Shown here piece after piece: positions 10,401-22,700 of a DNA stretch of 64,000 nucleotides; the stretch's first letter is position 1; each line of letters opens with the position of its first letter. The notes beneath the pieces were generated by a model. That model did not search any database, was not told the origin of the DNA, and worked only from the letters and a program-made list of their open reading frames with translations. This stretch comes from Paragorgia papillata (lineage: Eukaryota > Cnidaria > Anthozoa > Scleralcyonacea > Coralliidae). Both the position numbers and the translations under genes were made by a program. The DNA lies in contig JAWNZC010000230.1 in NCBI GenBank assembly GCA_035771165.1, forward strand, positions 124,001 through 188,000, in the 5' to 3' direction.

Positions 10401-11622
10401 GTTGGTGCTTTTTTATGCTTGTTGATGCTTGTTGATGCTTGTTGATGCTTGTTGATGCTTGTTGATGCTTGTTGATGCTTGTTGATGCTTGTGTATGGTT
10501 GTTGATGCTTGTTGATGCTTGTTGATGCTTGTTGATGCTTGTTGATGCTTGTTGATGCTTGTTGATGCTTGTTGATGGTTGTTGATGCACGTTGATGGTT
10601 GTTGATGCTTGTGTATGGTTGTGTATGGTTGTTGATGCTTGTTGATGGTTGTTGATGCTTGTTGATGCTTGCATTGTTAATGGTTGTTGATGGTTGTTGA
10701 TGGTTGTTGGTTGTTGATGCTTGTTGATGCTTTTTTATGCTTGTTGATGCTTCTTGATGCTTGTTGATGCTTGTTGATGCTTGTGTATGGTTGTGTATGG
10801 TTGTTGATGGTTGTTGATGGTTGTTGATGCTTGTTGATGCTTGTTGATGCTTGTTGATGCTTGTTTATGCTTGTCGATGGTTGTTGATGCTTGTTGATGC
10901 TTGTTTATGCTTGTTGATGGTTGTTGAGGCTTGTTGATGCTTGTTGATGCTTGTGTATGGTTGTTGATGGTTGTTGATGCTTGTTGATGGTTGATGATGG
11001 TTGTTGATGGTTGTTGATTGCTTGTGTATGGTTGCTCATGGTTGTTGATGGTTGTTGATGGTTGTTGATGCTTGTGTATGGTTGTTGATGCTTGTTGATG
11101 CTTGTTGATGGCTGTTGATGGTTGTTGATGGTTGTTGATGGTTGTTGATGGTTGTTGATGGTTGTTGATGGTTGTTGATGGTTGTTGATGGTTGTTGATG
11201 GTTTTTGATGGTTGTTGGTTGTTGATGATTGTTGATGCTTGTTGATTGTTGTTGATGCTTGTTGATGCTTGTTTATGCTTGTTGATGGTTGTTGATGCTT
11301 TTTGATGCTTGCATTGTTGATGGTTGTTGATGCTTGTTGATGCTTGTTGGTGCACGTTGATGGTTGTTGATGCTTGTGTATGGTTGTTCATGGTTGTTGA
11401 TGGTTGTTGATGGTTGTTGATGGTTGTTGATGGTTGTTGATGGTTGTTGGTTGTTGATGCTTGTTGATGCTTTTTGATGCTTGTTGATGCTTGTTGATGC
11501 TTGTTGATGCTTGTTGATGCTTGTTGATGCTTGTTGATGCTTGTGTATGGTTGTTGATGCTTGTTGATGGTTGTTGATGCTTGCATTGTTAATGGTTGTT
11601 GATGGTTGTTGATGGTTGTTAA
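7407..11622. repeat. 4.2-kb array of TTGTTGATGC/TTGTTGATGG 10-mers
   Basis: More than 400 units of a 10-mer, TTGTTGATG plus C or G, with TTGTGTATGG and TTGATTGTTG variants. Landmark variants recur together: the TTGATGATGC block at about 7699, 8490 and 9568; TTGATAGTTG at about 7881, 8681 and 9779; TTGACGCTTG at about 7991, 8771 and 9890; the TGTGTATGG doublet plus TTGCTTG near 7550, 8360, 9150, 9390 and 10250. So 10-mers are organised in higher-order units of about 0.8-1.1 kb. The minus strand has no stop in any frame because the unit has none, giving ORFs of 620, 481 and 378 codons rich in His, Gln, Ser, Thr and Asn; these are not evidence of a protein. Confidence 0.95.
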
Positions 11623-11697
11623 AATTCCTGCTTCCCCGCCTGTTGCGTGAGAACCCAGACGGTGGGCGGCAAGGCCCCTTGCAACCTCCTCTAGTCC

Positions 11698-11767
11698 CAC
11701 CACCACCTCCTCCTCCTCCTCCTCCACCACCTCCGCCACCACCACCACCACCACCTCCGCCACCGCC
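11698..11767. repeat. CCA/CCT/CCG trinucleotide tract
   Basis: About 70 bp of CCN triplets, reading as polyproline on plus or polyglycine on minus, next to the end of the 10-mer array. The 11630-11830 stretch is GC-richer than its surroundings and purine-rich beyond the tract. I cannot tell whether an exon is present. Confidence 0.85.
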
Positions 11768-11908
11768 CGCAAGAAATCGAAGACGGAGACGGAGACGAAG
11801 ACCCGAAAACGAAGGACACAACAAGGCACTATGGAGAAATGCAGCAGGTATACTAAATTCCGAAATTTCATTCACGCAAATCGTGTGTAACATTAAAGAA
11901 ATACCGAT

Positions 11909-13176
11909 CATTACCAGAAATTTGGGACAAGATGGCGTCGCGCGGGCGCATATAGACCTTAAACATGGCGGCCAAATCGTATAAGGAACAATACAGTAAA
12001 ATCGTAAATTTTAAAATTTCTCCTACTGGGGACATACACTTCTCGGTTGCGGAGCTCGATTCCTGTAAAGAGTTAAGTAAGGAAACGTTATAACAAAAAA
12101 TGTTCGCTTACCGAAATACACAGCCGGTTCCCAACATCGATTAATATACGCTGCTTATTTGACTCATTCTGTTATGTAAGCCATAGTAATCCTGCTAAAC
12201 ATGCGATACAAATCTGCCAAATACACCACTTTCCTTGCGAACGATGCAAAGTGCGGAGCTTGCTATGTATTTGGCAATGTTCGAACTGCTAATATAACCC
12301 AGACTGGAAAGTTTGTATCGCGCAACGGATATTTCGGTTGCGCGATTTTTCACGACAGTTTCGCGCGGCCGCGTAATTTTCGTAAAAAATGTAGCGGCCG
12401 CGCAATTTTTCGAAAAATTGCCTGTCATCGCGGACTTTTAACGCAGATTCGGCGAAAACTGCATGGAAATTCGATTGTAGCCGCCAATTTATTCGCGACC
12501 GCCCTGCAAATGACTTATTTTCCCGCGCGAGCCCGCGCAATTTTCACGAGATGCCCGCGCAAAATGGCGGCCGAAATTTGATTCCCGTTGCGGCGTTGCG
12601 CATTTTACAAACTTTCCAGTCTGGAATATAACTCGTAAATATCTCAGTCTTTCACAACATTGCGGTTCCCAAAGCCTTTAAACTTCCTTGGTTTTACAGT
12701 GTGTTTGAGCAAATCAGCAGGAGGCCGTTAAGTCTAAAGGTGAAGTTGAGCTGCGAGAAGAACAAACGATGAAGGCACGAAGCCACGAAGATCTCTTCTC
12801 TTTCGAGCAGCCTGCAGCCATGTTTGTTTACTTTGAAAGCAGAATGCTCGAAATGTAGTTCCCAGGCCTTACTAGGGAAAAATAGAGCGAATATTGCGTG
12901 ATAGTTGCGTGTGTCTGGCACTGATCTTGTCTGGCCGGGAGGTAAACAATATAATTGAAATTAACAACTCGCGCGCTATTGCATTACGCATTGTTTGAGA
13001 GCGAAACTCAAAATATCTGACATACTTAACGACTACAGAAAGCGTACACGATATGGAACACATCTTTGTTCGAAGCAGCAGTTTGCATTTTCGCAAAATA
13101 TTTACTGTAGACATTATCATGTGAGTAACCGCTGGCTGCGAACGCGGACGCAAAATGTCCCAAATTTCTGGTAATG
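11909..13176. mobile_element. 1.27-kb inverted-repeat element, unclassified
   Basis: Ends match as inverted repeats: CATTACCAGAAATTTGGGAC at the left and its complement at the right, extending imperfectly into a GCGTC/GCGCG stretch. No transposase frame inside and no clear target duplication. The 326-bp hAT MITE at 12299-12624 is nested in it. Confidence 0.65.
12299..12624. mobile_element. Non-autonomous hAT element, 8-bp target duplication
   Basis: Terminal inverted repeats start CCAGACTGGAAAGTTTG and are flanked by an exact 8-bp duplication, AATATAAC (12291-12298 and 12625-12632). The interior is crowded with TTGCGCG-type words. Termini and subterminal words match the 3.7-kb element at 35579-39277, so this is its deletion derivative. 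Eight-base duplications are typical of hAT transposons. Confidence 0.85.
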
Positions 13177-13229
13177 TAAAACCATTTGGTATATGATATA
13201 TTGTCCGACACTTTCAAAAAATCGTTTTG

Positions 13230-13539
13230 GCGGAATTTAAGCGCTGCCTCTCACTAATAGTTAAACCCGGTCGGGGTTAGTACTTGGATGGGTGACCGTT
13301 TGGGAACAGCCCCCGTTCTCGAGCTTGGACCATGTGAGTAGAGTTTAGTTGGTCTCTCCTGTGCTCCGAGGGTTTTTCACCGGGTTCTCCGGTTTTCCTC
13401 CCTCCGCAAAATCAACACCATCTGGGATAGGAGTGGCGCCCATCCCTGCCTTACGGTAGCAGCTAAACGAAAGAGGGGCCTTCGGCTCCTCCGACTGCGG
13501 TCGACCTGTACGTACGTATGTAATAATAATAATAATAAT
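13230..13539 (+). mobile_element. 5S rRNA-derived SINE (SINE3 type)
   Basis: Positions about 13262-13310 carry the 3' half of 5S rRNA: GTTAGTACTTGGATGGGTGA followed by CCGTTTGGGAA, which includes the internal RNA polymerase III control region. A body follows (GGGTTCTCCGGTTTTCCTCC at about 13390) and a (TAA)n tail at 13520-13539. The 5S head is 5'-truncated. 5S-headed SINEs are known as SINE3. Confidence 0.75.
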
Positions 13540-13608
13540 GGTTTATTTCACATCATTTCTACGAAGTAGCCCTATTACAAAATCTACTAAATATGTATAT
13601 ATATATAT

Positions 13609-14125
13609 TGGTTTGGTGGATGGTACCATGCTCACGCTCACAGGGATGAAGCATCCGGATTTTGTTAGGTAAATGATATTGTCCTGGGTATATTGAAATT
13701 AAAAGAAAAATTCCCAAAAGTGTTATATAGGTCTGGTGGATGGCACCATGCACATAGGGATGAAGCATCCGGATTTTGTTATGTTAATGATATTCTCCTG
13801 GGTATATTGAAATTGAAGGAAAAAATTCCCAAAAGTGTTATATTGGTCTGGTGGATGGCACCATGCGCATAGAGATGAAGCATCCAGATTTTGTTATGTT
13901 AATGATATTGTCCTGGGTATAATGAAGTTGAAAGAAAAATTCCCAAAAGTGTTATATTGGTCTGGTGGATGGCACCATGCGCATAGAGATGAAGCATCCG
14001 GATTTTGTTATGTTAATGATATTGTCCTGGGTATATTGAAGTTGAAAGAAAAATTCCCAAAAGTGTTGTATATAGATTTGGATTTGCATCATGGAGTCCA
14101 AGAAGCCTGTTTGGATACTCTATAT
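13609..14125 (+). pseudogene. HDAC8: HDAC8-like exon in four tandem copies
   Basis: Units start near 13609, 13729, 13844 and 13958 (114-120 bp apart). Each reads [21 protein letters not shown] plus a lysine-rich helix ending FPKVLY, the HDAC8 segment around the two catalytic histidines. Only the last unit runs on into IDLDLHHG, which holds the zinc-binding Asp and His. Defects: unit 1 has an in-frame TAG and an extra Ala-His pair, unit 2 a one-base insertion in an A run, and the last unit lacks the Asp-Gly after DLHHG (a six-base loss at a GGAGAT-type repeat). No other HDAC8 exon is seen. Units 3-4 remain open together. Reading: a tandemly multiplied, decayed exon fragment. Confidence 0.75.
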
Positions 14126-14170
14126 ACATGCTATTTTATAATTCTCATTTCTCTCTCGTTCTTTTTACAG

Positions 14171-15317
14171 CTATGACATTTCGTGACCGGAGAAAGCAGC
14201 TGGAGATGCTACATGAAAATCCAATGCTGCACTCGCGAAACACAGGCAACGGCAACGAAATGTTCGTGCAGCTACAGACGATGATTGGACGCACCCAGCA
14301 CCACGGAACCTCGCTTAGTTTTCTGGCGCACTTGCACATCGCCCAACAGTGCCACAACATCGCGGCCTTGGAACGCCTGCACGTTTCCAACTGGGTGTCG
14401 GCGAAGAAGCAGGAGCAGCCAGAAGACCGAGCGTGGCAAAATATGTTCGACACAGTGAGCAGAGACATTTCCATTCTCTGGAACGTTTTCCGTTATCCGT
14501 GTCTGAGGTAAGTGTACAACACAACATTTATATTTGTAATCGAAAAAGGTTTAGTGCTGCGTAGGCAGTGTTCACACTGCAAGAATTTACCACCATTTCA
14601 CCATTTCATCTTGTATTTCATTACAAGATCAAATGGTGAAATGGTCATAAAGTTCTTCATTAGAGCAAACGGCGAGCCGAAAATGAAAGTGGTTTGTTTT
14701 ATGTCCTAAACTGGGGCCCAGGTTGGCACTTTATCACCACATTTTCAAAATCTATTCCTTTCAGATACTTGAAAATCAGCTACACGAGGGTCGTCAGAGA
14801 CGTTGTCCGGACTTTGGATGAAGCCATAGATTCAGAACAGGCGCTGCCGCGACCTTTCCGAATGGTGCAGCAGGAAATGTTCAGGTATATAGAAAGACTA
14901 CAAGAAGAGAAAAAAATAAGACCAATGATGGGTGCATTCTTATAATTATTTTTATCCTTCCCTTTTAGTTACAAGTTGCGTGTTGGGGCCCGCCTGCCCA
15001 TCCACGATATTGGGGACGGGGACGGAATGGCTGGTGTCCGCATCGACTTTTACAAAGAAGGCCAGATGACCGATGCGGACACGCGGCAAATGCTTTGGAA
15101 GGAATTTGAGGATAAACTGGGTGGAGGACGTGAACAACTGGTCGGTTCATTACGAAGATGCAGAATTGTGGCGTACGACACCCAAGAGGTAAATGAATAC
15201 GCAGTGAACCGCCGAGATTTCGAAAACCGATGTATTGACGTTTCGAGCCCGAGAACCTCAGAAATCATTGACTATACTATACTGGATTATTTAAGGTTAC
15301 GTAACACTTTGGAGTAA
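14171..15317 (+). CDS. Unknown protein, at least three exons
   Basis: Exons 14171-14507, 14765-14884 and 14969-15188 (or read through to TAA at 15315-15317). Boundaries are good: CTTTTTACAG acceptor, donor GTAAGT, acceptor CCTTTCAG, donor GTATAT, acceptor CCTTTTAG, possible donor GTAAAT. Joins keep phase: codons split as AG|A and AG|T. The first ATG is 14173, two bases inside exon 1, so an upstream non-coding or coding exon is likely. The product is hydrophilic and mostly helical, starting [17 protein letters not shown], then a region rich in His and Gln, then exon 3 with IHDIGDGDG and a [14 protein letters not shown] helix. GC content is higher than in the surroundings, as expected for a constrained exon. 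I recognise no domain. It may be a lineage-specific gene or an element-borne ORF. Confidence 0.55.
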
Positions 15318-16490
15318 CGCCTTTTACGAAAAATGCAACTGCGCGTTGAGTTTAAAAGCAATCAAATTCAAATTTTTACATTTTATAGCAAAGTGATTGT
15401 AGAATTGGACAGTTGATTTACAATTTTGAAAAGTATTTAAACTTGTTTTGTTTTGACAAAATTCTGAAAACGCATTCGCTTTGCGCCGCGACTTTTGTTG
15501 AACCACAGTTTCAATCAAATCATGTAAAAATAGTTTTAATTGAAACTCAACTAGCTGTTCTACAAACGTGTGTGCTATGTTTTTTTTCTGTTATTTTTGA
15601 GATATAAGGCATGAGAGTGGTGAATATATTGGGAAAAGGGATTTTGAAAGAACGAGGCATTATAGGCATAACACATGCATTGAGATATGATCATCAGGCC
15701 CGTCAGAAGCTGGGAGGGGGGGGGGGGGGGGGGGCTGGGCTGCAGCCCCACACCAATAATTTGCTAAAAAAATTGCAGCATTCTTTTGAAGAAATCCCAA
15801 GATGTGATTCTTCATTTTTATGTGAAATTTGAACTATGCCTGCCGCAAAATGAGCTGAAAACATTCGCTCAAATTGCAGGAAATGGTATTTCAGAGGTTT
15901 TATATTTCAAAAATTTCCGGGGGGCATACCCCCTAGAAACGCGGTCACTAATTTGCATGGCCCCGAGCTTTTCAGCCCGGCGGATGGATGTTTGAATTTG
16001 ATATTATTTATCGCAGTATCGGCGTCATGGGAAGCGTAGGTTTGTTATGAAGAAAAAGTTATTTATAAAGCAGTGTCACATTAAGAATGACATCGGAGAA
16101 ATATTTGTGATTTTTGTTAGTTATGTATATAAAATCGAGTTTCACATTAATTATTCCATCGGATAAATAGTTTTCCGACGGAAAAGTGACTTGTCCAATG
16201 GATCGATCGGATCCATCGGACTGTTCATTTAATTTAGACACGCACCCTTCGATACCGCTGTCCATGTGCTTATAACTATCAGGTCAGTCATATCTGTTCA
16301 TTTACTGATTCAGCTTACCCCTTCTTTAGTGCGTGTGGAAGTCTGGTAAATCTTTTATAATCAATTTGAACTGCAGCTAACTTGAAGTTATTTTTCTCAT
16401 GAAACACGTTGTCTAGGCAGAGATTAATTTTTAAAATTAATTTTATGAATTATGATCGGCCTACAAGAAATTACAAGTCGTGATTCACGT
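15318..16490. other. Spacer with hAT-like end and G tract
   Basis: CAGGCCCGTCAGAAGCTGGG at about 15696 followed by a 20-base G run resembles the CAGGNACGTAGCCAGG end of the hAT derivative at 19464. No second end or target duplication found. No gene seen in the remainder. Confidence 0.4.
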
Positions 16491-16491
16491 T

Positions 16492-16756
16492 TCAAGCAGA
16501 GTCATCCAGAGCTGTTTTCTGCGACTTGGACACTTGTTCTTGATCTTCTGGTGAGCGCGCTCGTTTGCTGGAGGACAAAGGACGATCACTTGACGTTGAG
16601 GAATCATAAAATGCTGTTTCAGTATAGCTTGGTGGAGAGTAAGGAACATAGGGAGCTATTGTTCTATCTCCCTCGTCAAAAAATACAACAATGGCGCTTG
16701 TATTGTCTGCTCGAAGATTCCTTTCTCGCCATTTTGCCAACGCTCTACAAGTTAAT
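16492..16756 (-). CDS. PPM1D: PPM1D-like exon 4 and C-terminus
   Basis: 265 bases. Acceptor TTCTCCATGTAG. Starts RLTCRALAKWRERNLRADNT, includes Asp306, and ends with a Ser/Pro-rich tail and TGA at 16492-16494. Confidence 0.88.
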
Positions 16757-19700
16757 CTACATGGAGAAAAAAGAGGTTAGTTAAACGTTTATTTTAGATG
16801 TATACAAACAGTTTCTATTGCACCACAGGGAGCCCACCCCAGCAGTATGAACGACTTTTACTTGAATTTACACGAAGTACTCTTCGATTCCGTGTCGAAT
16901 GAATGCCCAGCAGGGAGTGCGGGCGCAAGCGAAAGCTGGGGGTAAGAGAAGAAAGAAGAAAGGGATGAAACACTCATGAGTATAGTTATCTTCTAAAGCA
17001 CTATTCCAGAATATATAAATAAAACTTTTAGAAATTACTAGTATTAAAAGCTCCACTAAGGACTGCTATTTCATATCATTAAGTTAAAAGTTGTAAAATT
17101 GTGCTTACGACAGTTATTTTCTCGATCGATTAAATATGTTGAAAGTTTGCGATGTGTTCCATAGGTTGTGGTGACAGTTAATTGCATACGTCATCTTCGT
17201 GTACTCGTCCGCGTTTTTCACATCACGATCATGACAATTTGTAGTATGACTATAAATATCCGCGAGAATTCGTTTTGTTGACATTTGAAACCGCAGACCG
17301 TTTCCGAAATCCGAAAACCAACCGACGAGTTGACGAACCTTTGTGCATGCCATAGCAACCTCTGGAACACATACTTCCGCCGAGTTCTCAGTGTTTCGTC
17401 CCTTTCTTTTTTCTTCTCTTCCCCCCCAATCTCGAGCCCATCTTTTAGGTCAGCGGGAGAGTGCGGGGGAGACTCTGGGGAAATTGGATTTAATTACCCC
17501 CAATCTCGAGCCCATAGTCACCCCCTTTCTGGTCAGCGGGAGAGCGCGGGGGAGACTCTGGGGAAGTTGGATTTAATTACCCCTGAAATGAGGGGTTCCG
17601 GTTGTTAAGCGCATGATCGTAGCCTCAGCTGCTGTGCAGAATGTGCGTTGTGTTCATGAGTTCGTTTCTCATATATTTGTTTGAAATCACAAATACTATA
17701 TTTGTGAGAACCCTGCATAAAATGCAGATCAAATGCACGTTAAAATTGTCGGAGAAAGACTGACACTGCTGGTGGTGGCACTTGACATAAACGTTCTTGA
17801 AATCCAAGGTAAATATCAATTCACGACGCCAATATCGTCGTCGATCAGACGATCACAAGCCTTTTAATACGAGTTGCGATTGCGAAGGCTGATTCCGTCT
17901 TTAATTGTCTTAAATATGCTTTTTCGTTATTTAAATTGTTTCACATTTATACATCAAATATAACGACAAATCCCACCGGGATTTGTTTTGTTCATTGCGA
18001 CTATTTGTTATTCGAAATTCGTCTTGTACTTTGCTATGAAGTTTGTTTGTGTGAATGAGACCCAGATATAATTAAACAAAGGGAAGAAGTGTAAATGAGG
18101 CGTCTAAATTTGAAGATATATATATTATCGAATTCAACATGTTTGACTTTCATTATTTCACAATCTGTATGTTTTGAATCGATTAATTCAATAAATTTAA
18201 ATGAACCAATCAAAACGGAGAATCAATCCAGTTTCCCCAGAGTCTCCCCCGCGCTCTCCCGCTGACCAAAAAGGGGGTGACTATGGGCTCGAGATTGAAT
18301 TACCCCTGAAATGAGGGGTTCCGGTTGTTAAGCGCATGATCTCAGCCTCAGCTGCTGTGCAGAATGTGCGTTGTGTTCATGAGTTCGTTTCTCATATATT
18401 TGTTTGAAATCGCAAATACTATATTTGTGAGAACCCTGTATAAAATACAGATCAAATACACGTTAAAAGTGTCGGAGAGAGACTGATACTGCTGGTGGTG
18501 GCACTTGACATAAACGTTCTTGAAATCCAAGGTAAACTTACTAAACTATCAATTCACGACGCCAATATCGTCCTTGATCAGACGATCACAAGCCTTTTAA
18601 TATGAGTGCGAAGGCTGATTCCTTCTTTAATTGTCTTAAATATGCTTTTTCGTTGTTTAAATTGTTTTACATTTATACATCAAATATAACGACAAATCCC
18701 ACCAGGGTTTGTTTTGTTCATTGCGACATTAATTTGTTCGAAATTCGTCTTAAGTCTTTTAAACTTTATTGTGACTGAGACCCAGATATATTAAACAAAG
18801 AGAGGAGATGTAAATGAGGCGTCTAAATTTGAAGATACTGTATATATGTTTATTGAATTAAGCAATATATTTCACTTTCATTATCTGTGTTTTGAATCGA
18901 TGAATTCAATAAATTTAAAAGAGCCAATCAAAACAGAGAATCAATCCAGTTTTCCCCCGCACTCTCCCGCTGACCAAAAAGGGGGTGACTATGGGCTCGA
19001 GATTGCTTCCCCCCCAGCTTTCGCTTGCGCCCGCACTCCCTGCTGGGCATTCATTCGACACGGAATCGAAGAGTACTTCGTGTAAATTCAAGTAAAAGTC
19101 GTTCATACTGCTGGGATGGGCTCCCCGTGTTGCGCTTGAAAATTTAGACACTATATACTATATAGAATTCAAAATTAGCTTTCTTGGTCATAGTTGTTTC
19201 TGAGAATCGTATTTTTTGGCTAGAAAACCATCTGAGAAAAATCTAAAATCTTAAAACGTCTTTCACTGGCAGGAAAAATAGAATGTCGCGATCGCTAAAA
19301 ATAGACTTGGCAACAAACAACCAATGAGATGCGGTCATGTTCTGACGTCACGTGCTCTTGCGCAGCTATCATGTGTCATACAAAAAGCTTTTTCTCCTAT
19401 TTTGCTTGGAATTTTCATCTTGAACGCAGTGAGGTATGTTGTTGAAGGTATGTTTGTTCAACTCAGGCACGTAGCCAGGAATTTATAAGGGGGGGAGCCA
19501 TAGAAATAATATACCTAGAATGCGGGCTCCTATCTCCTGTCAGTCAAAAAATTGTCGCCACAAAATGGCGGATTTATAAGGGCAAAAGGAACTCGCCCTA
19601 GGACTTTTTAACAGTTTTTTACACGGCCGCGGTTGATAACCGTTGTGGAGTGGACGTCTGGACGATGGATGTATTTCAGCACTGAATTTCTTTGTTTGTT

Positions 19701-22700
19701 ACGCCGGGAAATTTACTGGATTAGTGAATTTAAAGATAAAGGCATGTGAAGTGCAATATCCTTCGCCAAAACATTTCGAACATCAAACTCTGGATGTAGA
19801 AATGGCGACGATAGTTGCCTTTTAATACGAATGTCGAATGGTTTTAGTGTTTTTACTGTTTTACATTATATATATATTTTAATGAATCCCACTTGCCAAT
19901 CTGTATGTGATCTATACTGAATGTGGAGGATTAATCCAGTAAGTGTTTTGTTCTTTTTTATCCAATCTAAAAGGGATTCTAGCTTGTGATTTTTGAAATA
20001 TAAAATATGTTTATGCACCTGTCATACTTTTTATACATCAGTCTTTTCGACATCTATTTATATTGACATCTTAAATCCGTGTTTTTCTTAAGATTTTCTC
20101 CTAGTTTCCATTACGTATTTGATTATTTTCTTTTCTTTTAAACGGGCTTCCTTTGATGCAGACAATTTCTGAGTTTCAAGTTTAGCATGAGCCTATCTTT
20201 TTGTTGCTTTTTGTAATTGTGGTGAATTGATCGAAATATAATTTTGAACTTATAGTTTTTAGTACGTTTAACAAAGCAAGTGTCTTGCAAATTGTTTTAT
20301 TTTATGCTAATGTGTATGTGGCTGATTTGTTGTCATGCATGTATCCAATTTATCCCTGAAACCGTCCTCCAATTCTTTATTTTGAGAGGCGATCTTTGTT
20401 GTATATATTGATCCCACCCCTTGCAAAATTCAAAATGGCGGATCTATAAGGGCAAAATAAATTTAATTTGGACACCTGTCACTTGACAGAGCACTAATGA
20501 CAACACATTTCAAGGGGGTGCGGGGGCACGCTTCCCCGGAAATTTTTTGAATTCTGGGTCCATTTTGAGGCTATTTTTGTTCAAAATACAAGGGTCTTAA
20601 ACTACATTTTTTAATAGTTTATCCCACTACTTTTAATAAGAAATATTTCCGTCCAAATGAGATTAGACGTTCATTTAGGTGTATAAAATTAAATTAGCTA
20701 AAACGAAACGATCATAGTCATTGTGGACGCAGTTTTCTTGAAAGCATATATATACTGAAAGGATATGAAAGATAATGAAGGTGAAGCCGTGAAGGTCCAA
20801 TATTCGTTTGAAATCTAGCTATTTGAAATCTTGTTCGAAGTTCGAACACCGATCGCAGTTTCGCAGTGGTTTCTTTTTTCGGTTTCTTTTAGAGAGCAAT
20901 GAGTACTACTGCGTTACAAACACAATATTTCTTCATATTTATGAACTATTAGTCGATGAATTATAAAAATAGTCGGTGAATTATAAAAATTAGATTTAAT
21001 CATTGAAAAAAATCTTAGTTATATGTCTTCAGAAGGGGGGAGCCGCGGCTCCCATGGCTCCCCCCTGGCTACGTCCCTGGTTCAACTTAATGCATAATTT
21101 ATATAAAATATTCGTTTATAGTCTAGCTTTTGGCGGCGTATTGAATCCATATTATGTGAGTTGTCGAAATCACTTTGATCGTTGACAACAACTCCGCAAT
21201 ATTAAAAGCAGCGTGATGTAAACGATAAATATCATGACCTAATGACCTTCAAATGCAAATACCGACGCCATTTATGATTAACGAAGCAGCTGCGGTATAT
21301 TTTAATATTCGTTCTAATCAACTCTTCGTGTTCACTTTTTTCATGTTGTCAAACTATCTTTCTTACTGACTGGCTTATCGACTGTTCTTTTATTGCAACA
21401 ACACGCCAATTCACTCAGTTGTATGTCTAAAAGCATGCTCAAACTGGACATATGAACTGAGACAAAACATACAGTAGAAAATATGTTGTGCATCCGGCCT
21501 CTATAAATTTCTAAACGTAATTGTTCTAAATGTCCTGGACACTTGAAACGAGAAAGAGCAGTTGCTTCCTTCCTCGAGTTAGATAAGTTCATTCTCAACG
21601 CATTTTAATTGAGTATTTGCCTTTTCAAGTTATGGTTTAGGATAAACAAACGACAAATCTCAGAAGAAGGAATAAAAGAACGTTAAATTGCTTCTAAGAA
21701 TGTAGCGTGTTTTGGTTCTGCCTGCGGCGGATCACCTCCTTAATGTTTGTAACCAATCTCGTTCCCAGAGCCCACGTTCCCCACCCGGGAAACGAGAGAC
21801 TCTGGGATAATCCGTTCACGCCATCACAGGATTCTTGTGATCCGGAAGAAGAGTTATATAGAGTTCACTGTGTTCATCAGCCAATGAAATATCGATTTGA
21901 AACGGATTATCCCAGAGTCTCTCGTTTCCCGGGTGGGGAACGTGGGCTCTGGGAACGAGATTGGTTTGTAACATACTGGTAACTCATTGTCGTTTGTCTT
22001 TAAGTAAACGTAACTCCTAGCTTTGCAAGTAAACAATCTCAAAGTCCATTGTTGATATTTACAGAATACTAGAAATACATAAATGCAATAACCCCTAGCC
22101 CGCTTTTACACGAATTGTTGTAAATACACCCCCCCCCCACCCCCCCACCCCCCTCCGATTAGTAAACATTAATGGAATTTAATGCAACTTCCCCTCCCTT
22201 TTCTATTGGGGACCCAGAAATAGGCTACTGAGGCAGGCGTAAACATTTTGTCAAAATATTAAGGTTATATTTTATATATAAACTATTAAGGTTATATTTA
22301 AGGTTATATTTTATATATAAAATATTAGGGTTATATATAATATATAATATAAAGGTTATATTTATCTATATATATTTATATATAAAATATTAAGGTTATA
22401 TATATATACATATACCAAGTAAATACAGTGTATACCAAGTAAATATAATGTTAGTAGTAGATTGAAGAGTGCTCGATACCTATAAATAGGCAGAGCGGAT
22501 TTAACTGACTGTTTCTTACTTAAAACATCGTTGTTGCTACTCTGAGTTTCACGCGGTTAGGCGATCATCAGGCAACTGCATGTGAAAGATTCCAATCACA
22601 GTGAAAAAATCTTTCACAGTTGCCTGATGATCGCCTAACCGTGTGAAAGAGTAGCAACAACGATGTTTTAAGTAAGAAACAGTCAGTTATATATATATAT

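Noticed and set aside
7394..11871. Long minus-strand ORFs (620, 481 and 378 codons) rich in Gln, Asn, Ser, Thr and His
   Set aside because: They follow from a stop-free 10-bp repeat; every minus frame is open and no non-repeat domain or splice context supports coding.
11273..11984. Polyglycine or polyproline ORFs
   Set aside because: Produced by a CCN trinucleotide tract on either strand, with no domain beside it.
15685..15712. Minus-strand CCTGATGATC as a hammerhead core
   Set aside because: No GAAA or partner stems downstream.
18915..19151. 78-codon ORF and its plus-strand counterpart
   Set aside because: Lies in an inverted duplicated segment with no codon bias or motif; the same segment at 16.9 kb reads differently.
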